A DNA stretch of 64,000 nucleotides from a bacterium (GCA_016712675.1 JADJQR010000001.1:1302001-1366000); one strand, 5' to 3'; positions 36,403 to 46,006 are shown, counted from the stretch's first letter. A program made the numbers and translations. Notes: generated from the letters alone by a model not told the origin.

Positions 36403-37392
36403 ATGATCGAGGTCAACGGTCTCGAACGCCGCTACGGAAGGGTGCCGGCCCTGGCCGGCGTCTCCTTCCGCGTGGAGACGGGCCAGATCGCCGGCCTGCT
36501 CGGTCCCAACGGCGCGGGCAAGTCCACCGTGATGAAGATCCTCACCGGCTCGCTGGCCCCGTCGGGCGGCTCGGCGGCGGTGGCCGGTCGCGACCTGGCC
36601 CGCGAGCCACTGGCGGCCCGTCGCGCCGTCGGTTTCATGCCCGAGCAGGTGGCCCTGCCCGGCGACCAGTCCGTGTGGTCGACACTCGAATTCGTCGCGG
36701 ACATCAAGGGCGTGCCCCGGGTCGGTCTCCAGGAACAGCTGGAACTGCTGGTCGAACAATGCGGTCTGCGCGACGTGCGCCACCGCCTGAGCGGGCGGCT
36801 CTCGCACGGCTACCGCAAGCGGCTGGGGTTGGCGCAGGCGCTGGTCGGCGATCCGCCCGTGCTGGTGCTGGACGAGCCCACCAGCGGCCTGGATCCCCAC
36901 CAGATCGTGGGCATCCGCGAACTGATCCGCGGCTTCCGCGGTCGGCGCACCGTGCTGATGAGCAGCCACATCCTGAGCGAGGTCGCCGCGCTTTGCGAGC
37001 GCGTCGTGATCCTGGACCGCGGTCAAGTGGTGGCCGAGCGCACGGGCGAAGGGCTGGCGGCCGCCGATCCGCTGGCGGCAGGGCTGGCCGCGCGTACCGT
37101 CGTGTTGTCGTGGGATGGCGACCGGGACAAGGTAGCCGCCGCGCTGGCCCGCGTGGCCGGCGTTTCGGACGTGACGGTGACCGCGACGGGCGCCGAGGTG
37201 AACATCGCCGGCAACGCCGTCGAGATCCGCCCGCGCCTGGTCGAGTCGGTCCTGCAGGCCGGCGGTCTCCTGCAGAACATCCATGACAAGGGCCCGAGCC
37301 TGGAGGACCTCTTCCTGCGCCTGACCGGAGCCGACGGTGGCGTCCGTGGTGTCGACGACGACGGCGACGGCGAACGGAGTCGGCAGCCGTGA
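36403..37392 (+). CDS. ABC transporter ATP-binding protein, GldA/CcmA-like
   Basis: A 329-residue ATPase of an ABC exporter. Walker A GPNGAGKST lies near residue 35, the signature is degenerate (LSGRLSHGYRKR), Walker B reads VLVLDEPTSGLDPHQ, and the H-loop SSHILSEV follows. After the nucleotide-binding domain there is an extra C-terminal domain of about 100 residues, as in GldA and other ABC-2 exporters. The last residues are very acidic (GVDDDGDGE). It overlaps the next gene by four bases, which encodes its membrane partner. The cargo is unknown. It is not evidence of gliding by itself. Confidence 0.88.
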   Translation: MIEVNGLERRYGRVPALAGVSFRVETGQIAGLLGPNGAGKSTVMKILTGSLAPSGGSAAVAGRDLAREPLAARRAVGFMPEQVALPGDQSVWSTLEFVADIKGVPRVGLQEQLELLVEQCGLRDVRHRLSGRLSHGYRKRLGLAQALVGDPPVLVLDEPTSGLDPHQIVGIRELIRGFRGRRTVLMSSHILSEVAALCERVVILDRGQVVAERTGEGLAAADPLAAGLAARTVVLSWDGDRDKVAAALARVAGVSDVTVTATGAEVNIAGNAVEIRPRLVESVLQAGGLLQNIHDKGPSLEDLFLRLTGADGGVRGVDDDGDGERSRQP

Positions 37393-39572
37393 GGACTCTG
37401 GTCGCCATCACCCGCCGCGAACTGGCGGCGTTCTTCCACAGTGCCGTGGCGCCCGTCGTGCTGACGGGCTTCCTGGTGGCCGTGGGGCTCTTCTTCACGA
37501 CCTTCGTGTTCGGCTACAGCGAGATGTCCCTGCAGGCCCTGCAGACTCCCGCCACGGGTAACTACCTGAACCTGGCGGAGGGCCTGTTCAGGCCATTGGT
37601 GTCCAACGTCGTCTTCTTCCTGCTCTTCCTGCTGCCCGCGCTCTCGATGCGGCTGATGGCTCCGGATCTGCGCGCGGGCCGACGCGAACTGGTGGCCAGC
37701 TGGCCGGTCGGCGACGGCACGTGGATCCTCGGCAAGTGGCTGGGCGGATCGCTTGCGGCGCTGGTGATGATCGGCGCCGGCGCAGCCTACATCCTGGCCG
37801 TCTGGACCTTCGGTCGGCCGGAAGCGGGACCGGCCTTCACCGCCGTGCTGGGCCAGGTGCTGCTGGCGACGTGCCTCGTGGCGTGGGGGCTGTTGGCCTC
37901 GTGCCTGGTCGCGCACCAGGTCGTCGCCTATTTCCTGGCCTTCATGGCGTCCTTGGCGTTGTTCATCATCGGCGTCTTCGAGCGATTCCTGCCGGGTCCG
38001 GCCGGAACGGTGGCGAAGGAGCTGTCGATCCTCACGCACTTCGAGCAGTTCAGCCGCGGTGTGATCGATACCCAGGACCTGCTCTACTTCGCCGGCATGA
38101 CCGCGATCGCGCTTGCGGCCGCCTGGGCCGTCCATGCCGGCCGACGGCTTCCCCCCGGACGCCGGCTGGCGGCCTGGACGCCCGTGTTGCTGGCCATCAT
38201 CGTTGCGTTGCTGCTGTACATGGTCGGCGCGCGCTTCGCCCGCAGCTGGGACCTTACCGGCAACCGTCGCTACAGCCTGGCTCCGCAGAGCGAGCAGGTG
38301 CTCGACCGCCTCGGCGACCTCCTGGACGGCAAGGCACCCGAGTCCGCCGGTGGCGATGGTCCGACCGGTGCCGACCATGTCATGGTCCATGCGTTCTACC
38401 AGAAGCTCGATCCGGCCCGCGATGTGACCGAGGCGCTCCTGAAGAGCTGCACGCAGCGCACAAGGCGGCTGCGCTACGCGATCGTCGACCCGGAAGTCGA
38501 TCTCGATCTCTTCCGGGAGTATGATCTCGGCTCTTCGCGTTCGGTCGTGGTCACGGTCGGTGACCGGCACACGACCTTGGTGCAGCCGGAGGAAAGTGCG
38601 CTGCTGAGCGCCGTCTACCGGTTGGCCTCCGGTCGCCTGACCCGGATCCGTTTCCTGACCGGGCACGGCGAACACCTGCTGGACAACAGCGATCGCCCCG
38701 GCTACGTCACCTGCGCCCTTGCGCTCTCGGACCAGGGCTACGACGTCCGGTCGCTGGCGCTGATGGGCGGCGCACGCGTGCCAGAGGGTTGCGATGTGCT
38801 GGTCGTCGCCGGCCCGCGCCTTGATCCGGAAGCCAGTGAGACGGCGGCCATCGATGCCTATCTGGACCGAGGCGGTGCCGTGCTCGTGCTGGTCGATCCG
38901 CCGACACCTGCGGGTTGGTCCGCGTGGCTCCAGACGTGGCGTCTGGCGCCCACGGACGAAGTGCTGATCGACGCCGACCGGCTGGCCGCTTCGCAAGGGC
39001 TCGGGCCGCGCACGGTGGCGTTGATCGATTCCTACAGCCACCACGAGATCGTGCACAGCCTGCACGGACTGGTCACCACGTTCCCGCTCTCACAGCCGAT
39101 CCTGCGGACGGCGGGGTCCGACTCCACGCTCTTCGGCGGTCCGCTGCTCAATTCGGGAGAGCGTTCCTGGGGCGAAGCCGATCCGGCAACGAAGTACACC
39201 GGCCGCCCCGAATTCGATCCCGCGGTCGACCGCCGCGGTCCGCTGCCGTTCGGCTGGGTGCTCGAGGCGCGGCGGGGAAGCACGCGGCCAGGCCGGCTCG
39301 TGGTCATCGGGAACTCCGAGTTCCTGAACAACGCGACCATCAACCAGGGTGCCAACCGCGACCTGCTGCTCAACACCGTGGGCTGGCTGGCGCGCGAAGA
39401 GGCGCTGATCGAAGTCCGCGGGCGCGATCCGCTCAGCCAACCGGTGGTACTGTCGAAGGCGCAGAAGGAAGTCTATGGCTGGGGTGCGATTCTGGGTTGG
39501 CCCCTGCTGGTCGGCAGCCTGGCCTTGGGCGCGATGCTGCGCCGCCGGCGCGAGCCGAGGCCGCTGCCATGA
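37389..39572 (+). CDS. Fused ABC-2 permease and GldG-like auxiliary protein
   Basis: A 727-residue membrane protein. Residues 1-240 contain six hydrophobic segments of an ABC-2 permease, GldF-like (FLVAVGLFFTTFVFGY, FFLLFLLPALSMRLMAPDL). A further segment near 265 (LLAIIVALLLYMVGARFA) leads into a large soluble GldG-like domain (SLAPQSEQVLDRLGDLL, VHAFYQKLDPARDVTEALL, FLTGHGEH, DVLVVAGP) and a final helix (ILGWPLLVGSLALGAM) before an arginine-rich end. In Bacteroidota GldF and GldG are separate genes; here they are one chain. It starts at GTG 37389, overlapping the ATPase gene, and overlaps the next gene by four bases. Confidence 0.85.
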   Translation: MRTLVAITRRELAAFFHSAVAPVVLTGFLVAVGLFFTTFVFGYSEMSLQALQTPATGNYLNLAEGLFRPLVSNVVFFLLFLLPALSMRLMAPDLRAGRRELVASWPVGDGTWILGKWLGGSLAALVMIGAGAAYILAVWTFGRPEAGPAFTAVLGQVLLATCLVAWGLLASCLVAHQVVAYFLAFMASLALFIIGVFERFLPGPAGTVAKELSILTHFEQFSRGVIDTQDLLYFAGMTAIALAAAWAVHAGRRLPPGRRLAAWTPVLLAIIVALLLYMVGARFARSWDLTGNRRYSLAPQSEQVLDRLGDLLDGKAPESAGGDGPTGADHVMVHAFYQKLDPARDVTEALLKSCTQRTRRLRYAIVDPEVDLDLFREYDLGSSRSVVVTVGDRHTTLVQPEESALLSAVYRLASGRLTRIRFLTGHGEHLLDNSDRPGYVTCALALSDQGYDVRSLALMGGARVPEGCDVLVVAGPRLDPEASETAAIDAYLDRGGAVLVLVDPPTPAGWSAWLQTWRLAPTDEVLIDADRLAASQGLGPRTVALIDSYSHHEIVHSLHGLVTTFPLSQPILRTAGSDSTLFGGPLLNSGERSWGEADPATKYTGRPEFDPAVDRRGPLPFGWVLEARRGSTRPGRLVVIGNSEFLNNATINQGANRDLLLNTVGWLAREEALIEVRGRDPLSQPVVLSKAQKEVYGWGAILGWPLLVGSLALGAMLRRRREPRPLP

Positions 39573-41101
39573 GCAGGCGCCTGCGCGGGCCGCAACAGGC
39601 CACCCTGGCGCTGCTGGTTGTGGCAGCGCTGGCCGCGGCCTTCCTGTGGTCGACGCGTTCGGCGCCCAGGGGTGGTCCGCCAGCGCTGGGCGGTCCACTG
39701 CTGCCTCCTTCGTCGTCGCCGGTCGACGCGCTGCTGGTCAACGTGCGCGGGCAGTCCTACCGACTCGAACGCCTGCCAGGAGGAGCCTGGACCCTGGGCG
39801 GAGCGCTGGCCGACGACGTGGACCAGCGGGCGATGGCGGCCCTCGTCGACACCCTGCTGGCGGCCGCCGGCGGCCCGCTGCTGCCAGGCACCGAGCCGGG
39901 GGATCGCCGGTACGAGTTCAACGGTCCCGACGGTCTGCAGGTGGTCGTGCGCCGTGCCGATGGCACCACGGTCGACTTCGCGCTGGGGGTAGTCAATCCC
40001 GTGACCGGGACGCGCTACGCCACCGGCGCCGGGCGGCGCTTCTGTTTCACGGTGCCGATGTCGTTGCGTGACCGCCTGGCTGCGCTGCCGGACGCCGTGC
40101 GTGCCCGGGCCATCCTGCCGGGCGTCGACCCGCTGGCCGTCCAGCGGGTCTCCATCGCGGGCGATGGCGCCGTGCATAGGCTCGTGCGCCGCGACGGAGC
40201 ATGGTGGCTGGCGGCGCCGGCCGACATCTCGCCGCTGGGGCCGCTCTCCGCACGCTACCAGGCGCTGTATGGCGATCGCCGGCGTCTGGACGCCGACGGC
40301 GCCTGGCTGCTGGCTTCGACCGTCGCCGTCCGCCGCCTGGTGCACGACGTGGGGCAGACCGCCATCCGGGAGCTGGCGCCCCCCGCGCAGGCGGCCGAAC
40401 TGGCCGAGCGCTGGCAACTGACACCGCCCTGGCGCCGGGTGACCATTTCAGGCGCGGGATTGCGGCCTCATCTGATGGGCACCTCCGGAGGACTCGACAC
40501 CACGGCGACCGTCGACTTCGGCCCACCGCTCGACGCGACCCGTGCGCCCGCTGCGCGCCGCGGCCATGTGCTGGTCGTCGGCCGCGAGGCGGTGGAGACC
40601 CTCCAGAAGCCGACGGGCGCGTTGCTCGAACTGGGCGCCCTGCCGGTGCCGGCGCTTGCCGCGGATCTCGTCGAGGTGGTGTGGGAGGGGCGGCCGCTGC
40701 TTCGCGGGGCCCGGCTCGGGCAACCGGACGCCAACGATGGCCGCCGCGCCTGGCTCGCCGAGCTGCCGACCGCCGAGGGATGGCCCGGAAGCGACGCCGA
40801 CCGCCACGGACTTGTCCGCGATCTGGTGGTCAATCTCGAACGGCAGCAGATCACCGAAGTCCTGCCGCCGCATCCGGAGCCGTCGCCGCTTCGTGAGGAC
40901 GGTCTCGCGATACTGACCGTGACATTCGGCACCGGCGCCGGCGCCAGCCGCTACGAGCGCCAGATCGGATGGCTGCGCGAGCCCACGGCTGCCGCGCGGG
41001 CCGCAGTCTGGGATCCGCGGACGGGCCAGCTGCTGGGCATCCCCGACGACCTGCCTGTCACCATGCGCAACGCCGCGGAGCTGGTGGCCCCGCGGCGTTG
41101 A
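39569..41101 (+). CDS. DUF4340 domain protein, partner of the Gld-type exporter
   Basis: A 510-residue protein anchored by one N-terminal helix (ATLALLVVAALAAAFLW). The rest is probably periplasmic, with DUF4340-like repeats: a SYRLERLPGGAWTLGG module near residue 60, then HRLVRRDGAWWLAAPADIS near 205 and similar strands later. DUF4340 genes commonly follow GldA/GldG-type ABC genes, and the family is otherwise uncharacterised. It overlaps the permease gene by four bases (ATGA), so all three exporter proteins are coupled. It ends 24 bases before the convergent peptidase gene. Confidence 0.8.
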   Translation: MSRRLRGPQQATLALLVVAALAAAFLWSTRSAPRGGPPALGGPLLPPSSSPVDALLVNVRGQSYRLERLPGGAWTLGGALADDVDQRAMAALVDTLLAAAGGPLLPGTEPGDRRYEFNGPDGLQVVVRRADGTTVDFALGVVNPVTGTRYATGAGRRFCFTVPMSLRDRLAALPDAVRARAILPGVDPLAVQRVSIAGDGAVHRLVRRDGAWWLAAPADISPLGPLSARYQALYGDRRRLDADGAWLLASTVAVRRLVHDVGQTAIRELAPPAQAAELAERWQLTPPWRRVTISGAGLRPHLMGTSGGLDTTATVDFGPPLDATRAPAARRGHVLVVGREAVETLQKPTGALLELGALPVPALAADLVEVVWEGRPLLRGARLGQPDANDGRRAWLAELPTAEGWPGSDADRHGLVRDLVVNLERQQITEVLPPHPEPSPLREDGLAILTVTFGTGAGASRYERQIGWLREPTAAARAAVWDPRTGQLLGIPDDLPVTMRNAAELVAPRR

Positions 41102-41125
41102 TGCCGTCCACCGAATCGCCCCGGG

Positions 41126-42694
41126 TCAGTTCGTCAGCTTCACCGCCGTCGGCAGATCTGCCGCCGCCACCGACGCGCCGAGCCAAGCCGGCGGCGTGCC
41201 CGCGTAGAGTGTGGGCACGGGCGTTGCCGCCGCCGGGGGCAGCACCGCCAGCGTCGCAGCCAGTTGCGCCGCATGCTCGCGGAACCGCGCCTGGCGCGTG
41301 CCGCTGAGGGATTCGGCCGCCGGAGCCTTGATCGTGCGCGGGTTGACGAACTTCCCGTCGATCTTGATGCGGTAGTCCAGATGCGGCCCCGTGGCGTAAC
41401 CCGTGGCACCGACGTAGCCGATGACCTGTCCCTGCTGCACGCGGGCGCCGGACTTGATGCCTTTGCCGAACTTCGACAGGTGCAGGTAATAGGTCTCGAG
41501 GCTCTTGTTGTTGTGGCGAATGTGCACGTACCGGCCATTGCCGCCCTTGGACGCGGCAGCCAGCACGACGCCGTCGCCGGCCGCTTTGACCGGTGTGCCC
41601 AGAGGCGCCGCGTAGTCGATGCCCAGGTGCGGCATCATCTTGCCCAGCACCGGATGGAACCGCCGGTAGGAGAACTCGCTGCTGATGCGCGAGTACTGGA
41701 GCGGCGCGCGCAACAGCGACTTCTGCCGGCTGCCGCCCGTCGCGTCGAAGTAGCCCGGATCGCCCTGGCCGTCATCGTACAGGAACGCCCGGCGTGCCTT
41801 GCCGCGGCTGGTCAACTCCACGGCCTGGACCGCACCGGTGCGCACCATCCGGTCCTCCCGCCACACTTCCTCGTACAGGATGCGGAACGAATCCCCTTCG
41901 TGGAGATCCCGGCGGAAGTCGATGTCCCAGCCGAGTATGTCCGCCAGCTTCGGCGCCAGCGCCGTGGGCGCTCCCACACGATCGAGGCTACCGATGAGCG
42001 AGCCTTCGACAGTGACGTGCACGCCGCGGTAGCGCCGCTCCACGGGATAGGTGCCGTCCTCGCGCGTGTAGGTGTCGCCGTCGCGCACCCAGGTGACGTA
42101 GCTTTCCTCGTCCAGGTCGAAGCCCAGTGAATGGAGTCGCCCTCCGGGCTCGATCGCGACGCGGAAGACCTCACCCGCCTTCACCGTTCGCAGGTTGCGG
42201 AACGGCTTGCAGGCCTTGACCAATTCGAGGATGTCGTCGTGACTCGCGCCACGTGCGGCCAGCGCATCGTAGATGCTCTGGCCCCGTGCGATACGGAGCA
42301 GATCCTCCTCGCCGTCGGCAGTGTCCGCCTTGGCGGCGGCCGCAGCCACCGGAGCGTCGTGCCGCACGATGGAGCCGGCCAGATCGGCCACCGCGGCGGC
42401 GCTCGCCGGCAGGGTCAATGCCGGCAGGAGGGGGGCCACATCGAGCGTCGATTCGACGGCGCGCGTCAGGTCGTAGCCCGCCGTGGCCAGATCGCCGTGC
42501 GGGGCCTGGCCGCTCAGGGCCCAGATCGTGGCGGCGGCGCCACCGACGATGGTCGTGGCCAGGAACGGCCGCAGGCGTCGCCGGGGCGTCCGCGGCAGTC
42601 GCGGCAGGCGAGCGGCGCGAGGTTTTTGAAATCGGCTTGTCAGGATCCGTCCTCCACGGTGGCGGCCGTTTCCGGCCGGAATCCTATCGGGCAA
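41126..42694 (-). CDS. Membrane-anchored M23 peptidase with LysM-like domain
   Basis: A protein of up to 522 residues. A basic N-terminus and one helix (FLATTIVGGAAATIWAL, 44-60) anchor it. Next comes an OapA/LysM-like domain (about 130-182), then a Csd3/YebA-like domain, and an M23 domain at about 335-460. M23 enzymes cut peptidoglycan cross-bridges. His356 and Asp360 (HLGID) and His438 are present, but the usual HLH is HLD (Asp440). The start is uncertain: TTG at 42694 lacks a ribosome site, while a CTG at 42643 has GGAGG seven bases upstream. It is transcribed toward the DUF4340 gene. Confidence 0.83.
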   Translation of the reverse strand: MPDRIPAGNGRHRGGRILTSRFQKPRAARLPRLPRTPRRRLRPFLATTIVGGAAATIWALSGQAPHGDLATAGYDLTRAVESTLDVAPLLPALTLPASAAAVADLAGSIVRHDAPVAAAAAKADTADGEEDLLRIARGQSIYDALAARGASHDDILELVKACKPFRNLRTVKAGEVFRVAIEPGGRLHSLGFDLDEESYVTWVRDGDTYTREDGTYPVERRYRGVHVTVEGSLIGSLDRVGAPTALAPKLADILGWDIDFRRDLHEGDSFRILYEEVWREDRMVRTGAVQAVELTSRGKARRAFLYDDGQGDPGYFDATGGSRQKSLLRAPLQYSRISSEFSYRRFHPVLGKMMPHLGIDYAAPLGTPVKAAGDGVVLAAASKGGNGRYVHIRHNNKSLETYYLHLSKFGKGIKSGARVQQGQVIGYVGATGYATGPHLDYRIKIDGKFVNPRTIKAPAAESLSGTRQARFREHAAQLAATLAVLPPAAATPVPTLYAGTPPAWLGASVAAADLPTAVKLTN

Positions 42695-42896
42695 ATCTGC
42701 AATCCGAACCCGGTTCCGGGCAAGAGCTTTCTGCCCAAGCGCGGAGTGCCGTTACCCGGGATATACCCTGTCCCCGGGCCTGTCGCCCGTGTTATGATGG
42801 TGTCGATCTCGTGCGGTACCCGCAAAACGCCCTCCGTTGCGTGGTTTGGGCGATTCGGGCGGGCATTCCGCCGCGAAATCGGGAGGTTCGGTCTTG

Positions 42897-44963
42897 ATGC
42901 GACCGTCTACTGGCAATCATCGTGCCGCGACGCGGCGCGTGCTTCTTCTGCTGGCGGCCAGCCTGCCGGCAGCCGCGGCCATGGCCGACAGCTGGGTCTC
43001 GGACGCGACAGGGTCGGCCGGGGATCTGTTCGGCGCTGCCGTGAGTGAACTTGATGACGTCAACAGTGATGGGCGGTCCGAGTTCCTGGTCGGCGCGCCG
43101 GGGGCCCTGACGGACGATGGCGAGGTGTTCCTGTGGTATGGCGGCACGGGGATGCCGGTCACGCCGCACTTGGCCTGGACGGGTGCGTCCAACGAATATT
43201 TCGGGTGGGCGCTCGCCCGCATCGGCGACGTCAACGACGACGGCGCCGATGACTTCGCCGTCGGGGCGCCGCTCGCCGACAACACGGGGCTGGACGCCGG
43301 CCGCGTCTACGTCTTCTACGGCGAGAACCTCGTCGGCGGGACCGCGGCGACGCGGGCTGCGGTGATCATCAATGGCGAGAATGCGGGGGATCGTTTTGGC
43401 TGGTCGATCTCCGCCGCCGGCGACATGGATGGCGACGGTCGTGACGATTTCATCGTCGGCGCGCCGCGGAACGACAGCGCGGGGCTGGACGCCGGTGCCG
43501 CCTACATCGTGTACGGCGCGAGCAGCGGGCCGAGCGCCAGCCTGGCGGCGGCCACGAAGCTGACCGGCGAGATCGCCGGCGACAACTTCGGCTGGTCCGT
43601 CTGCGATGCGGGCAATTTCCTGACCGGTAACGAGGACTGCGTGGCTGTCGGGGCGCCGCTCAACAACACGCACGGCGGGATGGCTGCCGGCGCGGTGTAC
43701 GTGTACCGGGGAGGCCTCGGCAACGTGAACCCGGATGCGATGGCCGATCTCGTGGCGGGCATCGGCTCGAGTTCCAGGGCGTCGGCGCAGTACGGCTACT
43801 GCGTGCGCAACGCCGGGCGCTGGGACGGCGACAGCTGGGACGACCTGGCGATCGGTGCCCCCTTCTGCGACGAGCAGGCGACCGACGCCGGGCGGGTCGA
43901 GATCATCTTCGGCGGCGCCAGTCCCGCCACCAGTGGCGACCGCTCGGTCGATGGCGAGAACGCGGGCGACAACCTGGGCTGGTCGCTGGCGCGGGCGCGC
44001 GACTGGGCCGGCACCAGCGCCGAGGACCTGCTGATCGGCGCACCGGGTTCCAACACCGGGGGGGCGGACGCCGGACGGGCCTACGTATACCGTGGAGGCC
44101 AGGCCGATGTCGGCACGGCCGCAGCGATCGACGCGCTGCCCAATCTGCCGGTGATGGCGGGCACGGGCCCCGGTGACCTCTACGGTCAGGCGGTATCCTC
44201 GCTGGGCGATGTCGACGGCGACGGCCAGATGGACATCGCGGTGGCGGGACCCGCCGGCAACAGCTACCCGAGCAACGCCACCGGTGGCTTCGTGCACCTG
44301 CGTCACAGCGGCAGCGCGCCGGTGGGCGCGGAATTGCGCACGTGGCAGGCCCGCTGGCTGGCCGACGACGAGGTTGGCCAGGTCGCCCTCTCGTTCGCGC
44401 TGACCGCATCGAACGGCGACTTCGCGCGCATCGATCTGACACGCCTGGTCTACGACGCCCAGGGGCAACGCCTGGCGCGAGATCTGCTCTGGTCGGCGCC
44501 GGCTGTGGTCGGGACGCCTGCGGTGGGCGAACTGGGCGTCAGCGACGGATCCTACCGGTTCACCGATCCTGGTCCGGCGTTGCCCCCGCAGGGCGGTGCG
44601 ATCGCCTACGAGGTCGCGGCCTTGACGTCCGACGGGCGCACGTCGGCCTTGGGTGAACGGGAGGGGCCGACAGGAACGGCGCCGACCTTCGGGCTGGCGT
44701 TCGGTGCCATGGCCAATCCGTTCTCCGCGCGCGTCGCGTTCAGTTTCCGCGCGCGGAACGGCGATCCCGTGCAGGTGTCGGTCTTCGACGTGCGCGGCCG
44801 TCTGGTACGGCACCTGCACGACGGAGTCGGTTCTGGCACCTGGGTGCCGGCGGTCTGGGATGGCCGCGACACGTCGGGACGGCTGGTCGCCGACGGCGTC
44901 TACCTGCTGACGGCACATTCGCGCGAGGGACTGCGCAGTCGCCGCCTGACCCTGGTGCGATGA
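42897..44963 (+). CDS. Secreted FG-GAP repeat protein with FlgD-like C-terminal domain
   Basis: A 688-residue exported protein. A signal peptide (RRVLLLLAASLPAAAAMA) is followed by about seven FG-GAP repeats of the integrin-propeller type, each with a calcium-loop pattern such as DMDGDGRDDFIVGAP and DVNDDGADDFAVGAP. The end (VSVFDVRGRLVRHLHDG, WDGRDTSGRLVADGVYLL) is a FlgD-like domain, as in the protein at 11358. The ATG at 42897 has GGAGG ten bases upstream. Its stop overlaps the ATG of the deaminase gene. It is probably surface-exposed; ligand unknown. Confidence 0.88.
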   Translation: MRPSTGNHRAATRRVLLLLAASLPAAAAMADSWVSDATGSAGDLFGAAVSELDDVNSDGRSEFLVGAPGALTDDGEVFLWYGGTGMPVTPHLAWTGASNEYFGWALARIGDVNDDGADDFAVGAPLADNTGLDAGRVYVFYGENLVGGTAATRAAVIINGENAGDRFGWSISAAGDMDGDGRDDFIVGAPRNDSAGLDAGAAYIVYGASSGPSASLAAATKLTGEIAGDNFGWSVCDAGNFLTGNEDCVAVGAPLNNTHGGMAAGAVYVYRGGLGNVNPDAMADLVAGIGSSSRASAQYGYCVRNAGRWDGDSWDDLAIGAPFCDEQATDAGRVEIIFGGASPATSGDRSVDGENAGDNLGWSLARARDWAGTSAEDLLIGAPGSNTGGADAGRAYVYRGGQADVGTAAAIDALPNLPVMAGTGPGDLYGQAVSSLGDVDGDGQMDIAVAGPAGNSYPSNATGGFVHLRHSGSAPVGAELRTWQARWLADDEVGQVALSFALTASNGDFARIDLTRLVYDAQGQRLARDLLWSAPAVVGTPAVGELGVSDGSYRFTDPGPALPPQGGAIAYEVAALTSDGRTSALGEREGPTGTAPTFGLAFGAMANPFSARVAFSFRARNGDPVQVSVFDVRGRLVRHLHDGVGSGTWVPAVWDGRDTSGRLVADGVYLLTAHSREGLRSRRLTLVR

Positions 44964-46006
44964 GCGAGGGGACGGCCGCCCGCCTACCCCTGACGGGCGG
45001 CCGTGCCCCCTCGCTCGCGCGGATCGAACTGCACACGCACCTCGAGGGCTCGGTCACACCGGCCCGCCTGCGGGCGCTGGCCGAGCGCCACGGTCGCCCC
45101 GACCTGCCGGGCGCCTGTCTCGATGCGACCGGGCGGTCATTCTCGTTCACGGGCTTCCACGGCTTCCTGGAGCTCTACAAGCGCGTGACCTCGGTCATGC
45201 GCACCCCGCGCGACTTTCATGAATTGGCGCTCGACCTGGCGGACCAGTTGCAGGCCGACGGCGTGACCTACGCCGAGATATCGGTCTCCTACGGCGTGCT
45301 GCTGGCCCGCGGGCTGGACCCGGTTCCGGTGCAGGCCGCACTGGGAGAGGCTTCGCACGAGGCCCTGGCGACACGCGGGGTCGCGCTGCGCTGGCTGCCG
45401 GACGCGGTGCGGCACTTCGGCCTCGAGGCTGCCTGGCTCGCCTGGGAGTGCGCCGCGCGGGCCGGGCGCGCGCAGGGCGTGGTGGGCTTCGGCCTGGGCG
45501 GCGACGAGACGAGCGGCCCGGCGTCGGGGTTCGCGGCGCTGTTCGCCGCGGTGCGCCAGGCGGGCCTGGGCGTCAGCCTCCACGCCGGCGAAGTCACGGC
45601 GATGGGCGAGGCCGCGCGCGACTCGGTCCGCCAAGCAGTCGACACGTGCGGCGCGATGCGCCTGGGGCACGGCCTGGCCGCGGCCGCCGACCCGTCCCTC
45701 CTGCGCGACCTGGCCGCGCGCGGCATCTTCGTCGAACTGTGCCCGCGCAGCAACGTCGCCACGGGCGCGGTGCCGTCGTTGGCCGTTCACCCGCTGCCGG
45801 CCTTCCTGGCCGCCGGCGTCCCCTGCTGCCTGAACACGGATGACCGCACGCTCTTCGGGCTGGACCTTCGCGGCGAGTACGCCCAGGCGCGTGCTGTGCT
45901 GGGGCTGACGGAGGCGCAGGAAGCCGGCATGAGGGAAGCCGCGCTGTGTGCGGCGTTCGACCCGGCGGCCGCCGCTGCGGCGCTGTCCGCAGTTCGGGGA
46001 ACGTAA
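44960..46006 (+). CDS. Adenosine deaminase family protein
   Basis: A 348-residue metal-dependent purine deaminase. The family zinc and catalytic motifs are all present: His25 and His27 in HTHLEG, HAGE at 208-211, RLGHG with His237, ELCPRSN near 259-265 and NTDD at 292-295. The HLEGS form and the Arg after NTDD (usually Pro) make it uncertain whether it acts on adenosine, adenine or aminodeoxyfutalosine. It has no signal peptide, so it is cytosolic, although it overlaps a secreted protein gene by four bases (ATGA). A symmetrical terminator starts at its stop codon. Confidence 0.85.
   Translation: MSEGTAARLPLTGGRAPSLARIELHTHLEGSVTPARLRALAERHGRPDLPGACLDATGRSFSFTGFHGFLELYKRVTSVMRTPRDFHELALDLADQLQADGVTYAEISVSYGVLLARGLDPVPVQAALGEASHEALATRGVALRWLPDAVRHFGLEAAWLAWECAARAGRAQGVVGFGLGGDETSGPASGFAALFAAVRQAGLGVSLHAGEVTAMGEAARDSVRQAVDTCGAMRLGHGLAAAADPSLLRDLAARGIFVELCPRSNVATGAVPSLAVHPLPAFLAAGVPCCLNTDDRTLFGLDLRGEYAQARAVLGLTEAQEAGMREAALCAAFDPAAAAAALSAVRGT

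Noticed and set aside
38915-39568. Apparent N-terminal extension of the DUF4340 gene
   Set aside because: It overlaps the GldG-like coding region in another frame; the ATG at 39569 gives a clean membrane anchor and the usual four-base overlap.
42740-42800. TATGAT and ATATACC boxes as divergent promoters between the M23 and FG-GAP genes
   Set aside because: No matching minus-35 elements at suitable spacing on either strand.
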